A DNA stretch of 39,367 nt from Acidobacteriota bacterium (GTDB lineage Bacteria; Acidobacteriota; Thermoanaerobaculia; UBA5066). Under the pieces are notes generated by a model. It was given only the letters and a program-made list of their open reading frames with translations, did not search any database and had not been told where the DNA came from. Positions 8,402-17,333 of this stretch are shown here, piece after piece. Made by a program: the position numbers and the translations under genes. The stretch covers positions 1-39,367 of the forward strand of contig JAKPXO010000323.1 of the NCBI GenBank assembly GCA_029567505.1, in the 5' to 3' direction. The first letter of the stretch is position 1; every line of letters begins with the position of its first letter.

Positions 8402-9055
8402 GTGCTGTTCGACAAGAGCAAGCTCCGCCTTCCCGATTCGGAGGACGCGCTGGAGGGGCGCCCGACGCCGCTCGCCGTGACGAACCGCCACTTCGTGAAC
8501 GGTCGCGAGATCCTCCCGCCGTTCCCGGCCGGCCTCGAGAGGGCCGTCTTCGGGATGGGCTGCTTCTGGGGCGCCGAGAAGGCGTTCTGGGCTCTTCCCG
8601 GCGTCCACACCACGGCCGTCGGCTACTCCGGCGGCCTGACCCCGAACCCGACCTACAAGGAGGTCTGCACCGGCCGCACGGGGCACGCCGAGGTCGTCCT
8701 CGTCGTCTTCGACCCGGCGGCGGTCTCGTACGAGGCGCTCCTGAAGCTCTTCTTCGAGAAGCACGACCCGACGCAGGGGATGCGGCAGGGGAACGACGTC
8801 GGGACGCAGTACCGCTCCCTGGTCCTCACGCACTCCGCGGAGCAGGACCGGCTCGCCACCGCGATCCGGGACGTCTACCAGGCGGTCCTCTCGGCGCGGG
8901 GCTTCGACCCCATCACGACCGGGATCCGGCCGGCGGGGCCGTTCTACTACGCCGAGGACGCCCACCAGCAATACCTCGCGAAGAACCCGGGCGGCTACTG
9001 CGGTCTCGGCGGGATCGGGATCGCCTGCCCGGTGGGCCTCGGCGTCGACGGGTAG
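8402..9055 (+). CDS. msrA: Peptide-methionine (S)-S-oxide reductase MsrA
   Basis: Repairs oxidised methionine by reducing the S-epimer of methionine sulfoxide in proteins, 217 residues, no signal peptide. The catalytic motif GCFWG has its Cys at 54. Other family blocks follow: [43 protein letters not shown] and [12 protein letters not shown]. Candidate resolving cysteines sit in GGYCG and IACPVG near the C-terminus. The start is GTG, preceded by a strong GGAGGTGA ribosome-binding site. The roughly 45 residues before the catalytic domain match cytosolic MsrA proteins of this type. It is convergent with the RND transporter gene. Confidence 0.95.
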   Translation: MLFDKSKLRLPDSEDALEGRPTPLAVTNRHFVNGREILPPFPAGLERAVFGMGCFWGAEKAFWALPGVHTTAVGYSGGLTPNPTYKEVCTGRTGHAEVVLVVFDPAAVSYEALLKLFFEKHDPTQGMRQGNDVGTQYRSLVLTHSAEQDRLATAIRDVYQAVLSARGFDPITTGIRPAGPFYYAEDAHQQYLAKNPGGYCGLGGIGIACPVGLGVDG

Positions 9056-9063
9056 GCGCCCGG

Positions 9064-9087
9064 GGGGCGCGGCGTCAGCCGCGCCCC
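9064..9087. terminator. Perfect 10-bp hairpin between msrA and the RND gene
   Basis: GGGGCGCGGC (9064-9073), loop GTCA (9074-9077), GCCGCGCCCC (9078-9087). It separates two convergent genes and is symmetric, so it can terminate or stabilise both transcripts. The RND stop codon (TCA on this strand) occupies three of the four loop bases. There is no T-tract. Confidence 0.6.
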
Positions 9088-11420
9088 TGGTGGGTGTCCC
9101 CGAGCAGTCCGCGGGCGAGCGCCGGAAGCAGGACGAGGGCTCCGACCATGTTCATCAGGAAGAGGAAGCAGAGGAGCAGCCCCATGTCGGCCTGGAACTT
9201 CAGCGGCGAGAAGATCCACGTCGCGACGCCGAGCCCGAGGGTGATGCCGGTGAAGAGGACGCCGTTCCCGGTGATCGCGAGCGTCTTCCGGTAGGCCTCG
9301 GTCAGCGGAGCGCCGTCCCGGTAGAGCGACCGGAAGCGGGCGAAGATGTAGATGCCGTAGTCGACGCCGACGCCGACGCCGAGCGCCACGACGGGGAGCG
9401 TCGACACCTTCAGACCGATCTTCAGCCACGCCATGAGCGCGTAGGCGAGGAGGGAGACGAGGGCGAGCGGGACGAGGATGCAGAGCGTCCCGCGGAGCGA
9501 GCGGAACGAGACGAGGCAGAGGACGACGACGGCCCCGAAGACCCACGCGAGGATGGGGAACTGGGCCGAGGAGACCGCCTCGTTCGTGGCCGCCATGACG
9601 CCGACGTTGCCGGTCGCGAGGCGGAACCTCACGTCGGGGTGGCCGTGGTCGGTCTCGAAGCGCTTCACCTCCGCGACGATCCGCTCGATCGTGTCGGCCT
9701 TGTGGTCGGCTGTGAACATCATCACCGGTATGACGCTGCAGTCGGAGTTGAGGAGGCCGGAGGTCGTCGGGACGTAGGTGACGGACTGCTGGAGGACGGA
9801 CTGGTTGCGCGAGAGGACCCGCCACTTCGGGGACCCTTCGTTCCACCCCGCGTTGAGCATCTTCGCGATCGCGGGGAGGGCGATCGTGGACTGGACCCCC
9901 TCGACGTTCTCCATGTGCCACGCGAAGTCGTCGATCGTCGTCATGACGGAGTGGTCGACGCACCCCTCGGGCTTCGTCTCGACGATGGCGGTGAGGATGT
10001 CGACGCCGATCGAGAACTTCGACGTGATGACGGCGCTGTCGACGTTGTAGCGCGAATCGGCTCGCAGCTCGGGGACGCCCCGGTGGAGGTCGCCGACCTT
10101 CACGTCGCGTCCCTTCCAGAGGCCGAGGCCGAAGAGGAGGGCCGCCACGGCGACGATCACGGCGGCGGGCCTCGGGGCGGAGACCTGCGCGAGCCGGCGC
10201 CAGAGGCCGGACATGTGCTCGGCCCGGCGGTGGAGGCGGGCGTTGTAGTCGGCGGGGTAGTGTAGGTACGAGAGGACGACCGGGATCAGGAAGAGGTTCG
10301 TCAGGATGATGACGGCCACGCCGAGGCTCGCCGTGATCGCGATCTCCTGGATGACCCGGATCTTGATGAGGAGGATCGTCAGGAACCCGATCGTGTCGGA
10401 CGCGAGCGCGATGAAGCCCGGCACGAGGAGGCGCCGGAAGCTGTTTCGCGCGGCGGTCATCGGGTCGGCGCCGTCGAAGATCTCGGCGCCGTTCGCGCTG
10501 ATCATCTGGACGGCGTGGCTGACGCCGATCGCGAAGATGAGGAACGGGACGAGGATCGACATCGGGTCGATCCCGAAGCCGAGGAGCGTGAGGAGGCCGA
10601 GCTGCCAGACGACGGCGATCGTCGAGCAGCCGAGCGCCACGAGCGAGAGCCGGTGCGACTGGGAGTAGAGGTAGACCAGGAGGCCCGTGAGGGCGTACGC
10701 GACGAGGAAGAAGAGGATGACGCGGCGGGTGCCGGCGGAGATCGCGCCGACGACCTTCGCAAAGCCGATGATCCGCACGTCCACCTTGGAGCTCGGGACG
10801 AACTCCGCGTCGAACTGTCGGCGGACCTTCTCCTCGAGCACGTTCGAGACGGCGATGAAGTCGAGCTTCTGCCCGGTCGAAGGGTCGACCTCGAGGAGCT
10901 CGGCGCTGATGATCGTCCCCGAGAAGTCGTTCGCCACGAGCCGTCCGACGATGCCGGCCTTCAGGACGTTGCGGCGGACCTGGGCGAGCCCCTCGGCGTC
11001 CGGCGCGAAGTCGTCGGGGATGACGTTCCCGGCGGCGATGCCGTCCTCGACGACCTCGGTGTAGCGGACGTTCGGCGTGAAGAGCGACTGGACGCGGCTC
11101 CGGTCGACGCCGGGGATGAAGAAGACCTCGTCGGTCGCCTTCTTCAGCGCGTCGAGGAACTCGGGCGTGAAGATGTCGCCTTCCCGCGCCATCATCGCCA
11201 CGAGGACCCTGTTCGCCCCGCCGAACTCCTGCTGGTGCTTCAGGAACGTCTCCATGTAGGGATGGGCGTGCGGGAGGTTCTTCTGGAAGCCCGCGTCGAC
11301 CTTCAGGTGCGCCGCCGACCAGGCCATGAAGAGCGTGGCCGCGGCGAAGAAGCCGAGGACGACGGGCCGGTGGCCGAAAACCGCTTTCTCCAGGAAGCTC
11401 GTGATCCGTTCCTTCGTCAT
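9075..11420 (-). CDS. MMPL/RND-family transporter
   Basis: Inner-membrane proton-driven transporter of 781 residues in two homologous halves, each with a leading helix (VVLGFFAAATLFMAWSAAHL; AAVIVAVAALLFGLGLW), a large periplasmic loop and a helix bundle. The second bundle carries the GVGVGVDYGIYIFARF segment typical of MMPL-type RND permeases. This branch handles lipids and other hydrophobic cargo, unlike tripartite drug pumps, and no membrane-fusion protein gene is adjacent. It is the last gene of a minus-strand module with DUF1302, DUF1329 and a YCF48 propeller, 55 bases after the propeller gene with a hairpin (11448-11465) between. The cargo is unknown. Confidence 0.9.
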   Translation of the reverse strand: MTKERITSFLEKAVFGHRPVVLGFFAAATLFMAWSAAHLKVDAGFQKNLPHAHPYMETFLKHQQEFGGANRVLVAMMAREGDIFTPEFLDALKKATDEVFFIPGVDRSRVQSLFTPNVRYTEVVEDGIAAGNVIPDDFAPDAEGLAQVRRNVLKAGIVGRLVANDFSGTIISAELLEVDPSTGQKLDFIAVSNVLEEKVRRQFDAEFVPSSKVDVRIIGFAKVVGAISAGTRRVILFFLVAYALTGLLVYLYSQSHRLSLVALGCSTIAVVWQLGLLTLLGFGIDPMSILVPFLIFAIGVSHAVQMISANGAEIFDGADPMTAARNSFRRLLVPGFIALASDTIGFLTILLIKIRVIQEIAITASLGVAVIILTNLFLIPVVLSYLHYPADYNARLHRRAEHMSGLWRRLAQVSAPRPAAVIVAVAALLFGLGLWKGRDVKVGDLHRGVPELRADSRYNVDSAVITSKFSIGVDILTAIVETKPEGCVDHSVMTTIDDFAWHMENVEGVQSTIALPAIAKMLNAGWNEGSPKWRVLSRNQSVLQQSVTYVPTTSGLLNSDCSVIPVMMFTADHKADTIERIVAEVKRFETDHGHPDVRFRLATGNVGVMAATNEAVSSAQFPILAWVFGAVVVLCLVSFRSLRGTLCILVPLALVSLLAYALMAWLKIGLKVSTLPVVALGVGVGVDYGIYIFARFRSLYRDGAPLTEAYRKTLAITGNGVLFTGITLGLGVATWIFSPLKFQADMGLLLCFLFLMNMVGALVLLPALARGLLGDTHQGRG

Positions 11421-11447
11421 CTCGTCCCCTCACCCCTCCGCCGGCGC

Positions 11448-11465
11448 CCCGGGCCCGAGCCCGGG
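11448..11465. repeat. 7-bp hairpin between propeller and RND genes
   Basis: CCCGGGC (11448-11454), loop CCGA, GCCCGGG (11459-11465). It sits inside the operon, between the propeller stop and the RND start, where it could attenuate or protect the message and set different amounts of the two products. Confidence 0.4.
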
Positions 11466-11475
11466 AGCGCCCGCC

Positions 11476-12435
11476 CTAGAACGGCTTCTCGATCGGCCGG
11501 ACCCCGCCCTCTCCGAGGAGGACGATCCCGCCCGCGCCTCCCGGAAGGATCGCCAGCGAGGCCTTTCGGTCTTCCTGCTCCCGGGCCCGGAACGTGCGGC
11601 CGGCGTCTTCGCTGAAGAGGAGGACGCCGGCCAGGCCCGCCACGACGACCCGGCCGCCGCCGAGCTCCCGGCCGGTCATCAGCGTCGCTTCGGTGCCGGA
11701 AGCGACGCCGGTCCAGGTCGTCCCTCGATCCTCGCTGCGGAAGAGGTGCCCCCGGAGCCCGAAGGCCAGGAGGCCCCCGTCGGAGAGCGAAAGCAGGCCG
11801 AAGAACGAGCCCTCGTAGGGGGACGGGAGCGCCTTCCAGCTCTCGCCCCCGTCGTCGGAGCGGTAGAGGGAGCCCGCCTCTCCGGCGAGAATGAGCGCGC
11901 CGTCCGCCTCCGCGATCGCGTTCAGGTGCGTGTCGTCCCCCGCGACGACCGTCCGGCTCTCCCACGTGTCGCCGCCGTCCCCGGTCGCGAGGAGGAGGCC
12001 GTAAGCGCCGATCGCGAAGCCCTGTCTTTCGTCACGGAACCAGACGTCGAGGAGCGGCCTCTCCTCCTCGGGAGCGTGGCGGACGCGCTGCCAGGTCGCC
12101 CCGCCGTCGCGCGTCCGGAGGATGGTCTCGTCGTGTCCGACCGCCCACCCGAGGCGGGAGTCGTGCAGGAAGACGCCGGTGAGGAGCGCTCGCGTCGGCG
12201 CCTCGGCCTGGGTCCACGACGCCCCGCCGTCGCGGGAGACGAGGATGTGCCCTCGCTCGCCGACCGCGACGGCGAGGCCGTCGCGGTCGGCGACGTCGAG
12301 GAGGAGCGAACGAGCGGCGAGCCGGGCGGGCGTCGACCGTTCGGACGCGGCGGGAGGCTCCGCCGCGCCCGCAGGGGCCAGGGTCGCCAGGGCGAGCAGG
12401 GCCGCGCCGAGCGCGGGAACGGACTTCTCACGCAT
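11476..12435 (-). CDS. Secreted YCF48/BNR-type beta-propeller protein
   Basis: 319 residues with a signal peptide (MREKSVPALGAALLALATLA, cleavage after about AGA) followed by repeated propeller blades. At least six Asp-box or related turns are visible: SRDGGASW, TRDGGATW, TGDGGDTW, SDDGGESW, SEDRGTTW and SEDAGRTF. The family is named after the photosystem II assembly factor YCF48, but outside phototrophs the same fold is found beside DUF1329/DUF1302 and RND genes, where its task is unknown. It would act in the periplasm, probably as an assembly scaffold for its neighbours. It lies 16 bases after DUF1329 and starts behind a GGAGG site. Confidence 0.88.
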   Translation of the reverse strand: MREKSVPALGAALLALATLAPAGAAEPPAASERSTPARLAARSLLLDVADRDGLAVAVGERGHILVSRDGGASWTQAEAPTRALLTGVFLHDSRLGWAVGHDETILRTRDGGATWQRVRHAPEEERPLLDVWFRDERQGFAIGAYGLLLATGDGGDTWESRTVVAGDDTHLNAIAEADGALILAGEAGSLYRSDDGGESWKALPSPYEGSFFGLLSLSDGGLLAFGLRGHLFRSEDRGTTWTGVASGTEATLMTGRELGGGRVVVAGLAGVLLFSEDAGRTFRAREQEDRKASLAILPGGAGGIVLLGEGGVRPIEKPF

Positions 12436-12451
12436 GGCGCGGCCCTCCGGG

Positions 12452-13813
12452 TCAGCGGACGCCTTCGCGCCGGAGAGCGTCCGGCATGAAGTCGCCCTCG
12501 CTCCGCTTGATCTTGAAGTCGTGCGGCGCGTTCTCGCTGTTCAGGCCCATGACGAGGTAGCGCCCCGCCTGGAGGTCGGTGTGGGACTCGGCGGAGGTCC
12601 AGATCGTCGGCAGATCGTAGTAGGCGATGGCGTGCCCTTCCGAGACGCGCCAGAGCTGGTCACGGTTGTCGTACTGGTCGACGACGAGGATCTGCCAGCT
12701 GTCCTCGTCGATGTAGAAGGTCCGACGCTTGTAGATGTGCCTCTCGCCCTTCTTCAGAGTCGCGTCGACGACCCAGACCCGGTGCAGCTCGTAACGGGTG
12801 TGGTCGGGGTTCATGTGGAGCGGCGTGAGGATGTCCTTGTACTTGACCTTCGGGTCCTGGAGCCGGTAGGCGTTGTAGGGGACGTAGATCTCCTTCTTCC
12901 CGACGAGCGTCCAGTCGTACTTGTCCGGCGCGCCGTTGAACATGTCGAGCTGGTCGCTCGTCCTCATGTTGTCGGCGGCCGTGCCAGGGTTGTCGTAGGC
13001 GACCTGCGGGGCGCGCCTCACGCGCCGCTGGCCCGGGTTGTAGAGCCAGGCGTCGCGGGGCTGCGCGACCTGGTTCATCGACTCGTGGACGAGGAGGATG
13101 CCTCCCGCGAGGCGCGCCGGCGCGGTGACCGCCTGCTTGAAGTTGAGGAGGCGGTTCTTCATCGAGGCCTCGGTCGTGCCGGGGAGGTGGTAGACGAACA
13201 TCGTCTCCTCCTCGAACTGCACGAGCGTGTACTGGCCTCCACGCGTCGGGGCCGCCTGCGCGACGGTGCGCCCCGCGATCTCCGCCCGGTAACGGAGGAG
13301 GTGGTTCCAGATGACCTCGATGCCGCTCTTCGGGATCGGGAACGGGATGCCGCCGACGGCGCCGGTCACTCCGTTCCCCCCTTCCGCGAGCTTCGCGGTC
13401 GTGGCGACCTTCTTCGTGGCGTCGTAGATCCGCTGCGGCGCCGCGCCGGTCCGGTGCGTCGGGTAGACCGGCATCCGGAAGGAGGGGTACGCCTTCAGCA
13501 TCGCCTTGTGCCCTTCGGAGAGCTTCGCGGCGTGCTGCGCGGCGTTCTTGCCGTCGATCGTGAAGAGGGGCTTCTCCCCGGCGAAGGGGTCGGCGTAGTG
13601 GGTGCCCGGCTTCCAGCCCGCCGGCGCCTTCGTCAGGCCGCCGTCCCAGGCCGGGATCGAGCCGTCGGCGTTCCCGGCCTTCTCGCCGCCGAGCGGTGTG
13701 AGGGACGCGCCGAGCTTCGCGGCGTCCTGCGGGGAGAGCTGGGCGAGGGCGCTCCCGCCGAGGAGGGCGGAGAGTGTCAGCGTGCAGAGGAGGATTCGGG
13801 TGTTCCTTCGCAT
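12452..13813 (-). CDS. DUF1329 periplasmic protein (LolB-like fold family)
   Basis: 453-residue DUF1329 protein with a cleavable signal peptide (MRRNTRILLCTLTLSALLGG, ending near ALA-Q). Conserved segments include GSIPAWDGGL near the N-terminus, the YNPGQRRVRRAPQVAYDNPG block and the long region about IYVPYNAYRL, RYELHRVWVVDATLK, RRTFYIDEDSWQI and YDNRDQLWR. DUF1329 members are predicted to share the curved beta-sheet fold of lipoprotein carriers LolA/LolB, which fits ferrying a hydrophobic ligand across the periplasm. It is 16 bases after DUF1302 and behind a good AAGGTGGAG site. The ligand is unknown. Confidence 0.92.
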   Translation of the reverse strand: MRRNTRILLCTLTLSALLGGSALAQLSPQDAAKLGASLTPLGGEKAGNADGSIPAWDGGLTKAPAGWKPGTHYADPFAGEKPLFTIDGKNAAQHAAKLSEGHKAMLKAYPSFRMPVYPTHRTGAAPQRIYDATKKVATTAKLAEGGNGVTGAVGGIPFPIPKSGIEVIWNHLLRYRAEIAGRTVAQAAPTRGGQYTLVQFEEETMFVYHLPGTTEASMKNRLLNFKQAVTAPARLAGGILLVHESMNQVAQPRDAWLYNPGQRRVRRAPQVAYDNPGTAADNMRTSDQLDMFNGAPDKYDWTLVGKKEIYVPYNAYRLQDPKVKYKDILTPLHMNPDHTRYELHRVWVVDATLKKGERHIYKRRTFYIDEDSWQILVVDQYDNRDQLWRVSEGHAIAYYDLPTIWTSAESHTDLQAGRYLVMGLNSENAPHDFKIKRSEGDFMPDALRREGVR

Positions 13814-13829
13814 TTCGGCTCCACCTTCT

Positions 13830-15650
13830 CTAGAAGGAGTACTTCACGTTGCCCGCGAGGAAGTCGCGGTCGTTGATCAGGTTGTACCGCCCCGCGCCGA
13901 AGTAGCGGGTGTAGCTCAGGTCCCACTCGACGTTGATCCGGTACTGGAAGCCGAGGCCGAGCGTCAGCGCCATCCGGTCCTCGATGAAGGAGCCGCCCGG
14001 TCCGGGCGAGACCCCGTTCACGTCGTGGGCGAAGGAGAAGCGCGGGGCGAGGTTGATCGCGCCGATGGCGTTGCTGTAGTCGAGCCGGCCGGCCACGACG
14101 TAGCCCCAGGACGAGCTCGTCGGGAACGCGGTGGAGGGCTCGGTGCCCGGCTGGACGCCCGCCTGCTGGTGGGCCGGGTTGCCGCTCGTGTAGGTGCCCG
14201 GCGCCTCGAGCCGGAGGACGGACTGCTCGGGGAGGTCGTGGACCTTGCTCCAGGCGCCCTCGGCGACGAGGACGAGCTGGTCGGCGCCGAGGACGCGGCC
14301 GAAGACCCGCGTCGCGGTGAGCTGGGCCTGAGTCGTGTCGAAGAGCCGATAGCCGCGAATCTCCTCGTCGAAGCCGTAGGCGCCGGCCTGGTTCGTCGCG
14401 GCCAGGAGCCCTCCGAGCTGCCGGAGCGGGGCGAGCTGCGGCGCCGCCGGAAGGAGCCGGAGGGGCGTGAGCGCCGCGTAGAGGATCTCGACGTCGTCGA
14501 CCTGGAGGGGGACGTCCTTGCGATGGGAGACCTCTCCCTGGAGCGCGACGCCGGTGCTTCTGAGCTGGGCGTTGAAGCTGAGGCCGTAGAGCTTGATGTC
14601 CTCCGGGTAGGAGAGGAAGTAGCTCGCGCTCGCCGCGTAGTTCCCCCGGGTGAGGAGGCCCGCCTGGGTCCCGGTGCGCGCCATGATGAGAGGCAGCCGG
14701 CTGTGGTAGTTCATGTAGAAGAGGCCGAACTCGGTCCCGCCGAGGGCGGGGACGAAGAGCCGGAACGCGGCGCCGTACTGGCCGGAGTCGTCGGCCTCCC
14801 GGTCGCCGTTGCGCGGGACGGCGACGCCGACCGGGTTGTTCGGGATGTTGAAGCCGACGGGGATGGAGTCCGGGGCGGAGCCGAACCCGAGCATGACCTT
14901 CGTGGCCCCGGCGCCCGCGAGGTCGGTCGTGGAGAAGTAGCTCCCGACCGGGTCGATCTTCGTCTGGGTCCAGGCGTACTGCCAGAACCCCTCGAGGGAC
15001 GTGTTCTTCGAGGGCTTCACGCTCAGGAGGACGGCGCCCACGGGGAGGAGGGCGTCGCGCAGCTCGGAGCCGGGGACGCGCAGGGCGCTCACGTCGACCG
15101 GGTTGATCGCGTTGATGCCGCCCTGGATGAACGTGCTCTCGCCCCAGTTGATGACCTGCCAGCCGGCTCGGATCTCTCCCGGGACGGGCCCGAGGTCGAA
15201 CTTCGCCCAGAGGAAGGCATCCCGGATCTCCGCCCGGCTGCCGACCCGGTCGAGGGCCTCGGGGCTCAGCGGGGTGCGGTCGCGGTCGCGCTCCTCGTTC
15301 TCGATGTCGTAGAAGCCGTAGGCCCTCACGAACGCGCCGATCCGCTTGTACGTCAGCTCGAGCTCGGTCGTCGCCTTGAAGGCGCTGCTCGCGAGGCCCG
15401 TGTCGTAGTTGAGGTTCCCGTCGTCGCCGTTCACGGAGAACGCCGTCCCTCCGGACGCGAGGCCGACGAGCGCACGGTCCCTCTTCTCGACTCGAGCGAA
15501 GAGACCGTACGACACCGTCGTGTCCCAGCTCCAGGAGAAGTCCCCCTGCTTCCCGTCGATCGCGGGTGCCGTCCGGGCCAGGGGGGCCAGGAAGGCCGCG
15601 GCGAGTGCCGCAATCGCGGCACTCCGTGTCGTCATTCGAAATGCGCTCAT
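13830..15650 (-). CDS. DUF1302 outer-membrane beta-barrel protein
   Basis: 606-residue protein of the DUF1302 family with a signal peptide (MSAFRMTTRSAAIAALAAAF, cleavage near APA-I). Alternating hydrophobic/polar strands run through the whole mature part, and the chain ends in KYSF, the C-terminal aromatic expected of barrel proteins inserted by the Bam machine. Family segments include WSWDTTVSYG, GWQVINWGES and INAINPVDV. The ATG at 15650 is preceded by AAGGGGG, and the 29 residues further upstream in frame look non-coding. First gene of the DUF1302-DUF1329-propeller-RND module, where it would form the outer-membrane pore or receptor. The substrate is unknown. Confidence 0.9.
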   Translation of the reverse strand: MSAFRMTTRSAAIAALAAAFLAPLARTAPAIDGKQGDFSWSWDTTVSYGLFARVEKRDRALVGLASGGTAFSVNGDDGNLNYDTGLASSAFKATTELELTYKRIGAFVRAYGFYDIENEERDRDRTPLSPEALDRVGSRAEIRDAFLWAKFDLGPVPGEIRAGWQVINWGESTFIQGGINAINPVDVSALRVPGSELRDALLPVGAVLLSVKPSKNTSLEGFWQYAWTQTKIDPVGSYFSTTDLAGAGATKVMLGFGSAPDSIPVGFNIPNNPVGVAVPRNGDREADDSGQYGAAFRLFVPALGGTEFGLFYMNYHSRLPLIMARTGTQAGLLTRGNYAASASYFLSYPEDIKLYGLSFNAQLRSTGVALQGEVSHRKDVPLQVDDVEILYAALTPLRLLPAAPQLAPLRQLGGLLAATNQAGAYGFDEEIRGYRLFDTTQAQLTATRVFGRVLGADQLVLVAEGAWSKVHDLPEQSVLRLEAPGTYTSGNPAHQQAGVQPGTEPSTAFPTSSSWGYVVAGRLDYSNAIGAINLAPRFSFAHDVNGVSPGPGGSFIEDRMALTLGLGFQYRINVEWDLSYTRYFGAGRYNLINDRDFLAGNVKYSF

Positions 15651-15767
15651 CGGATCCCCCTTCGCCAATCTGCGGGCTTGGCGCGGAGGGTAACCCAGGG
15701 GACTCGGATTTCGCACAGAAACCGTGCTCGGCGTCACAAACGCGCTAACGCGCGACCAAAGAGATGT

Positions 15768-15783
15768 GCTGCGTTTACGCAGC
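15768..15783. repeat. 6-bp hairpin with TTTA loop upstream of DUF1302
   Basis: GCTGCG (15768-15773), loop TTTA, CGCAGC (15778-15783), about 120 bases before the DUF1302 start. A second small inverted repeat, CGCGC-TAAC-GCGCG, lies at 15741-15754. Both sit where the module's promoter and operator should be. Confidence 0.4.
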
Positions 15784-15793
15784 GAGGGGACGC

Positions 15794-15822
15794 GGTCCGG
15801 GCCGCCGGGTGCGGCCCGGACC
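15794..15822 (-). terminator. Strong 12-bp hairpin after the M64 peptidase gene
   Basis: GGTCCGGGCCGC (15794-15805), loop CGGGT, GCGGCCCGGACC (15811-15822): a perfect 12-bp GC-rich stem starting 11 bases past the M64 stop. There is no T-run, as for most hairpins in this window. It should insulate the DUF1302 promoter from readthrough. Confidence 0.65.
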
Positions 15823-15833
15823 GGACGCCCGCC

Positions 15834-17288
15834 TCAGGGGCGCGCGTAGCTGTCGATGACCTTCTCGATCGCCTTGCGACAAACGGGGCAGAAGCCGCCT
15901 GTCGTCCGGGTGAACATGATGCAGTCGGCCGAGGAGCGGTAGAGCCCCTTCGCCTCGTAGGCGGCCCCCTCGAAGGCGCCGACCTTCCCGGCAAACCTCT
16001 CCTTCGCGAAGAAGGCCGCCTCCGCCTTCTGCTGCTCGCGGAAGAGGGCGTCGATCTCGGAGGGCGGGACGCCCTTCGCGAGGAGGGCCTTCCTCCGGGC
16101 CTGGAACTCGCGGGAGGCCTTTTCGAACGCGTCCTTCGACCAGGGCGTCGGGAGCGGCGTCCCCGCCTCGACGAGCTCCTTCCACTTCGGGTTCGCCGGG
16201 TCCTTCAGCGCCGTCACGTTCATCTCCCACGGCTCGGGGAGGTCGGCGGCGCCCGTCTCGTAGGCGACGTCGGAGGTGTAGTACTCGTCGGCGAGGGCGG
16301 CGAAGTGGTGGCCGAACTCGTGGACGAAGACGTAGTCCGCGAACGCGGTGTCGGCCGAGGCGGTCGCCTGGTTGTTGTAGATGCCGCCGCCTCCGTACTG
16401 CGCGTCGTTCACGAGGATCTCGAGGACGTCGTACGGGGCCTGGGCCGCCGCGTCGCGCAGGGCGCGGTCGTCGTACGTCAGGACGTAGCGCTCGGAGCCG
16501 AAGACGTTGTACTGAACCTGGAGCGGCGTCCGCCGGAAGATGCTCGACTGCGGCCGATGCGCCCCACCGTCGCCAGAGGGGAGGTCGAGGGCCCGGACGT
16601 TGAAGTCCCCCTTCCGCGACGTGAACGGCTCGAATCGGAAGAGCGCGTCGACCATTCGCTTCACGTCCGCCCGGAACTTCGGGAGGTCCTTCTCCGCGTA
16701 TCCCTCGCCGAGGACGAGGAGGTCGACCTTCTCCGTGGCGGGACCGTTCTCGAAAACGGTCCAGACCGTCCCGGCCTTCGGCGGGGGCGCCGGGTTCACG
16801 TCGGGCGAGGCGGGGTCAACGAGCGTTCCCCAGACCTCCCGAAAGAGGTTCCGCCGGTCGCGCTTCTTCAGGACGACCTGGACGGGACGGAGCGGCCAGG
16901 GGAAGCGGAGCGACTCGCGGAACGTCCGGTGCGTCGCCTTCGCCTCGGGGGTCGTCTCCCATTCGGCGTAGATCGAGGAATAGCCGCGGGCATAGAGGAG
17001 GCGGCCCGTCGACGGGTCGAGGACCTCGAAGCGATACGAGCCGAGGCCGAGGCCGTCGTCCGCCTTCGTGAGGGTCCCGGCCCAGGGGCCGTCGTTCACG
17101 ACGCGGTCGACGACGACGATCTCGGCTCCCTTCCCTCCGGTGTGGAGCAGGTCGACCCGCATCGTCTGCGGCGTGAAGTCGTCCAGGAGGGCGGGCGCGG
17201 CGCCGCTTCCCGGGGCGGAGAGAGGGGCGAGCAGGAGGAAGGCCGCCCCGAAGGCGGCGCCGTGGACGTGCAGGGGGGTGCGTCTCAT
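15834..17288 (-). CDS. Secreted peptidase M64 (IgA-peptidase-M64 family)
   Basis: Zinc metallopeptidase of 484 residues with a signal peptide (MRRTPLHVHGAAFGAAFLLL, then APLSAPGSGA). A roughly 160-residue N-terminal domain precedes the catalytic domain, which opens with VDLLVLGEGYAEKDLPKF (about 188-205). The zinc motif is HEFGH at 323-327, followed by HFAALADEYY. Four-cysteine-type sequence near the C-terminus (CIMF...FCPVC) is typical of this family. It would act in the periplasm or outside the cell, and its substrate cannot be told from sequence. The gene stands alone, divergent from thpR by 45 bases and closed by a strong hairpin. The family name does not imply it cuts immunoglobulin. Confidence 0.92.
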   Translation of the reverse strand: MRRTPLHVHGAAFGAAFLLLAPLSAPGSGAAPALLDDFTPQTMRVDLLHTGGKGAEIVVVDRVVNDGPWAGTLTKADDGLGLGSYRFEVLDPSTGRLLYARGYSSIYAEWETTPEAKATHRTFRESLRFPWPLRPVQVVLKKRDRRNLFREVWGTLVDPASPDVNPAPPPKAGTVWTVFENGPATEKVDLLVLGEGYAEKDLPKFRADVKRMVDALFRFEPFTSRKGDFNVRALDLPSGDGGAHRPQSSIFRRTPLQVQYNVFGSERYVLTYDDRALRDAAAQAPYDVLEILVNDAQYGGGGIYNNQATASADTAFADYVFVHEFGHHFAALADEYYTSDVAYETGAADLPEPWEMNVTALKDPANPKWKELVEAGTPLPTPWSKDAFEKASREFQARRKALLAKGVPPSEIDALFREQQKAEAAFFAKERFAGKVGAFEGAAYEAKGLYRSSADCIMFTRTTGGFCPVCRKAIEKVIDSYARP

Positions 17289-17321
17289 GCGGACCTCGCG
17301 AGGATCGTAGCGGAGCGGGGC

Positions 17322-17327
17322 TATTCT
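17322..17327 (+). promoter_or_regulatory. Candidate -10 hexamer TATTCT for thpR (leaderless spacing)
   Basis: TATTCT ends exactly six bases before the GTG start of thpR, so transcription would begin at or next to the start codon. No ribosome-binding site is visible in between. Confidence 0.5.
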
Positions 17328-17333
17328 GACGCC

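Noticed and set aside
15834-17288. M64 peptidase as an immunoglobulin-cleaving virulence factor
   Set aside because: The family name comes from one gut bacterium; nothing in this environmental-looking genome context supports that substrate.
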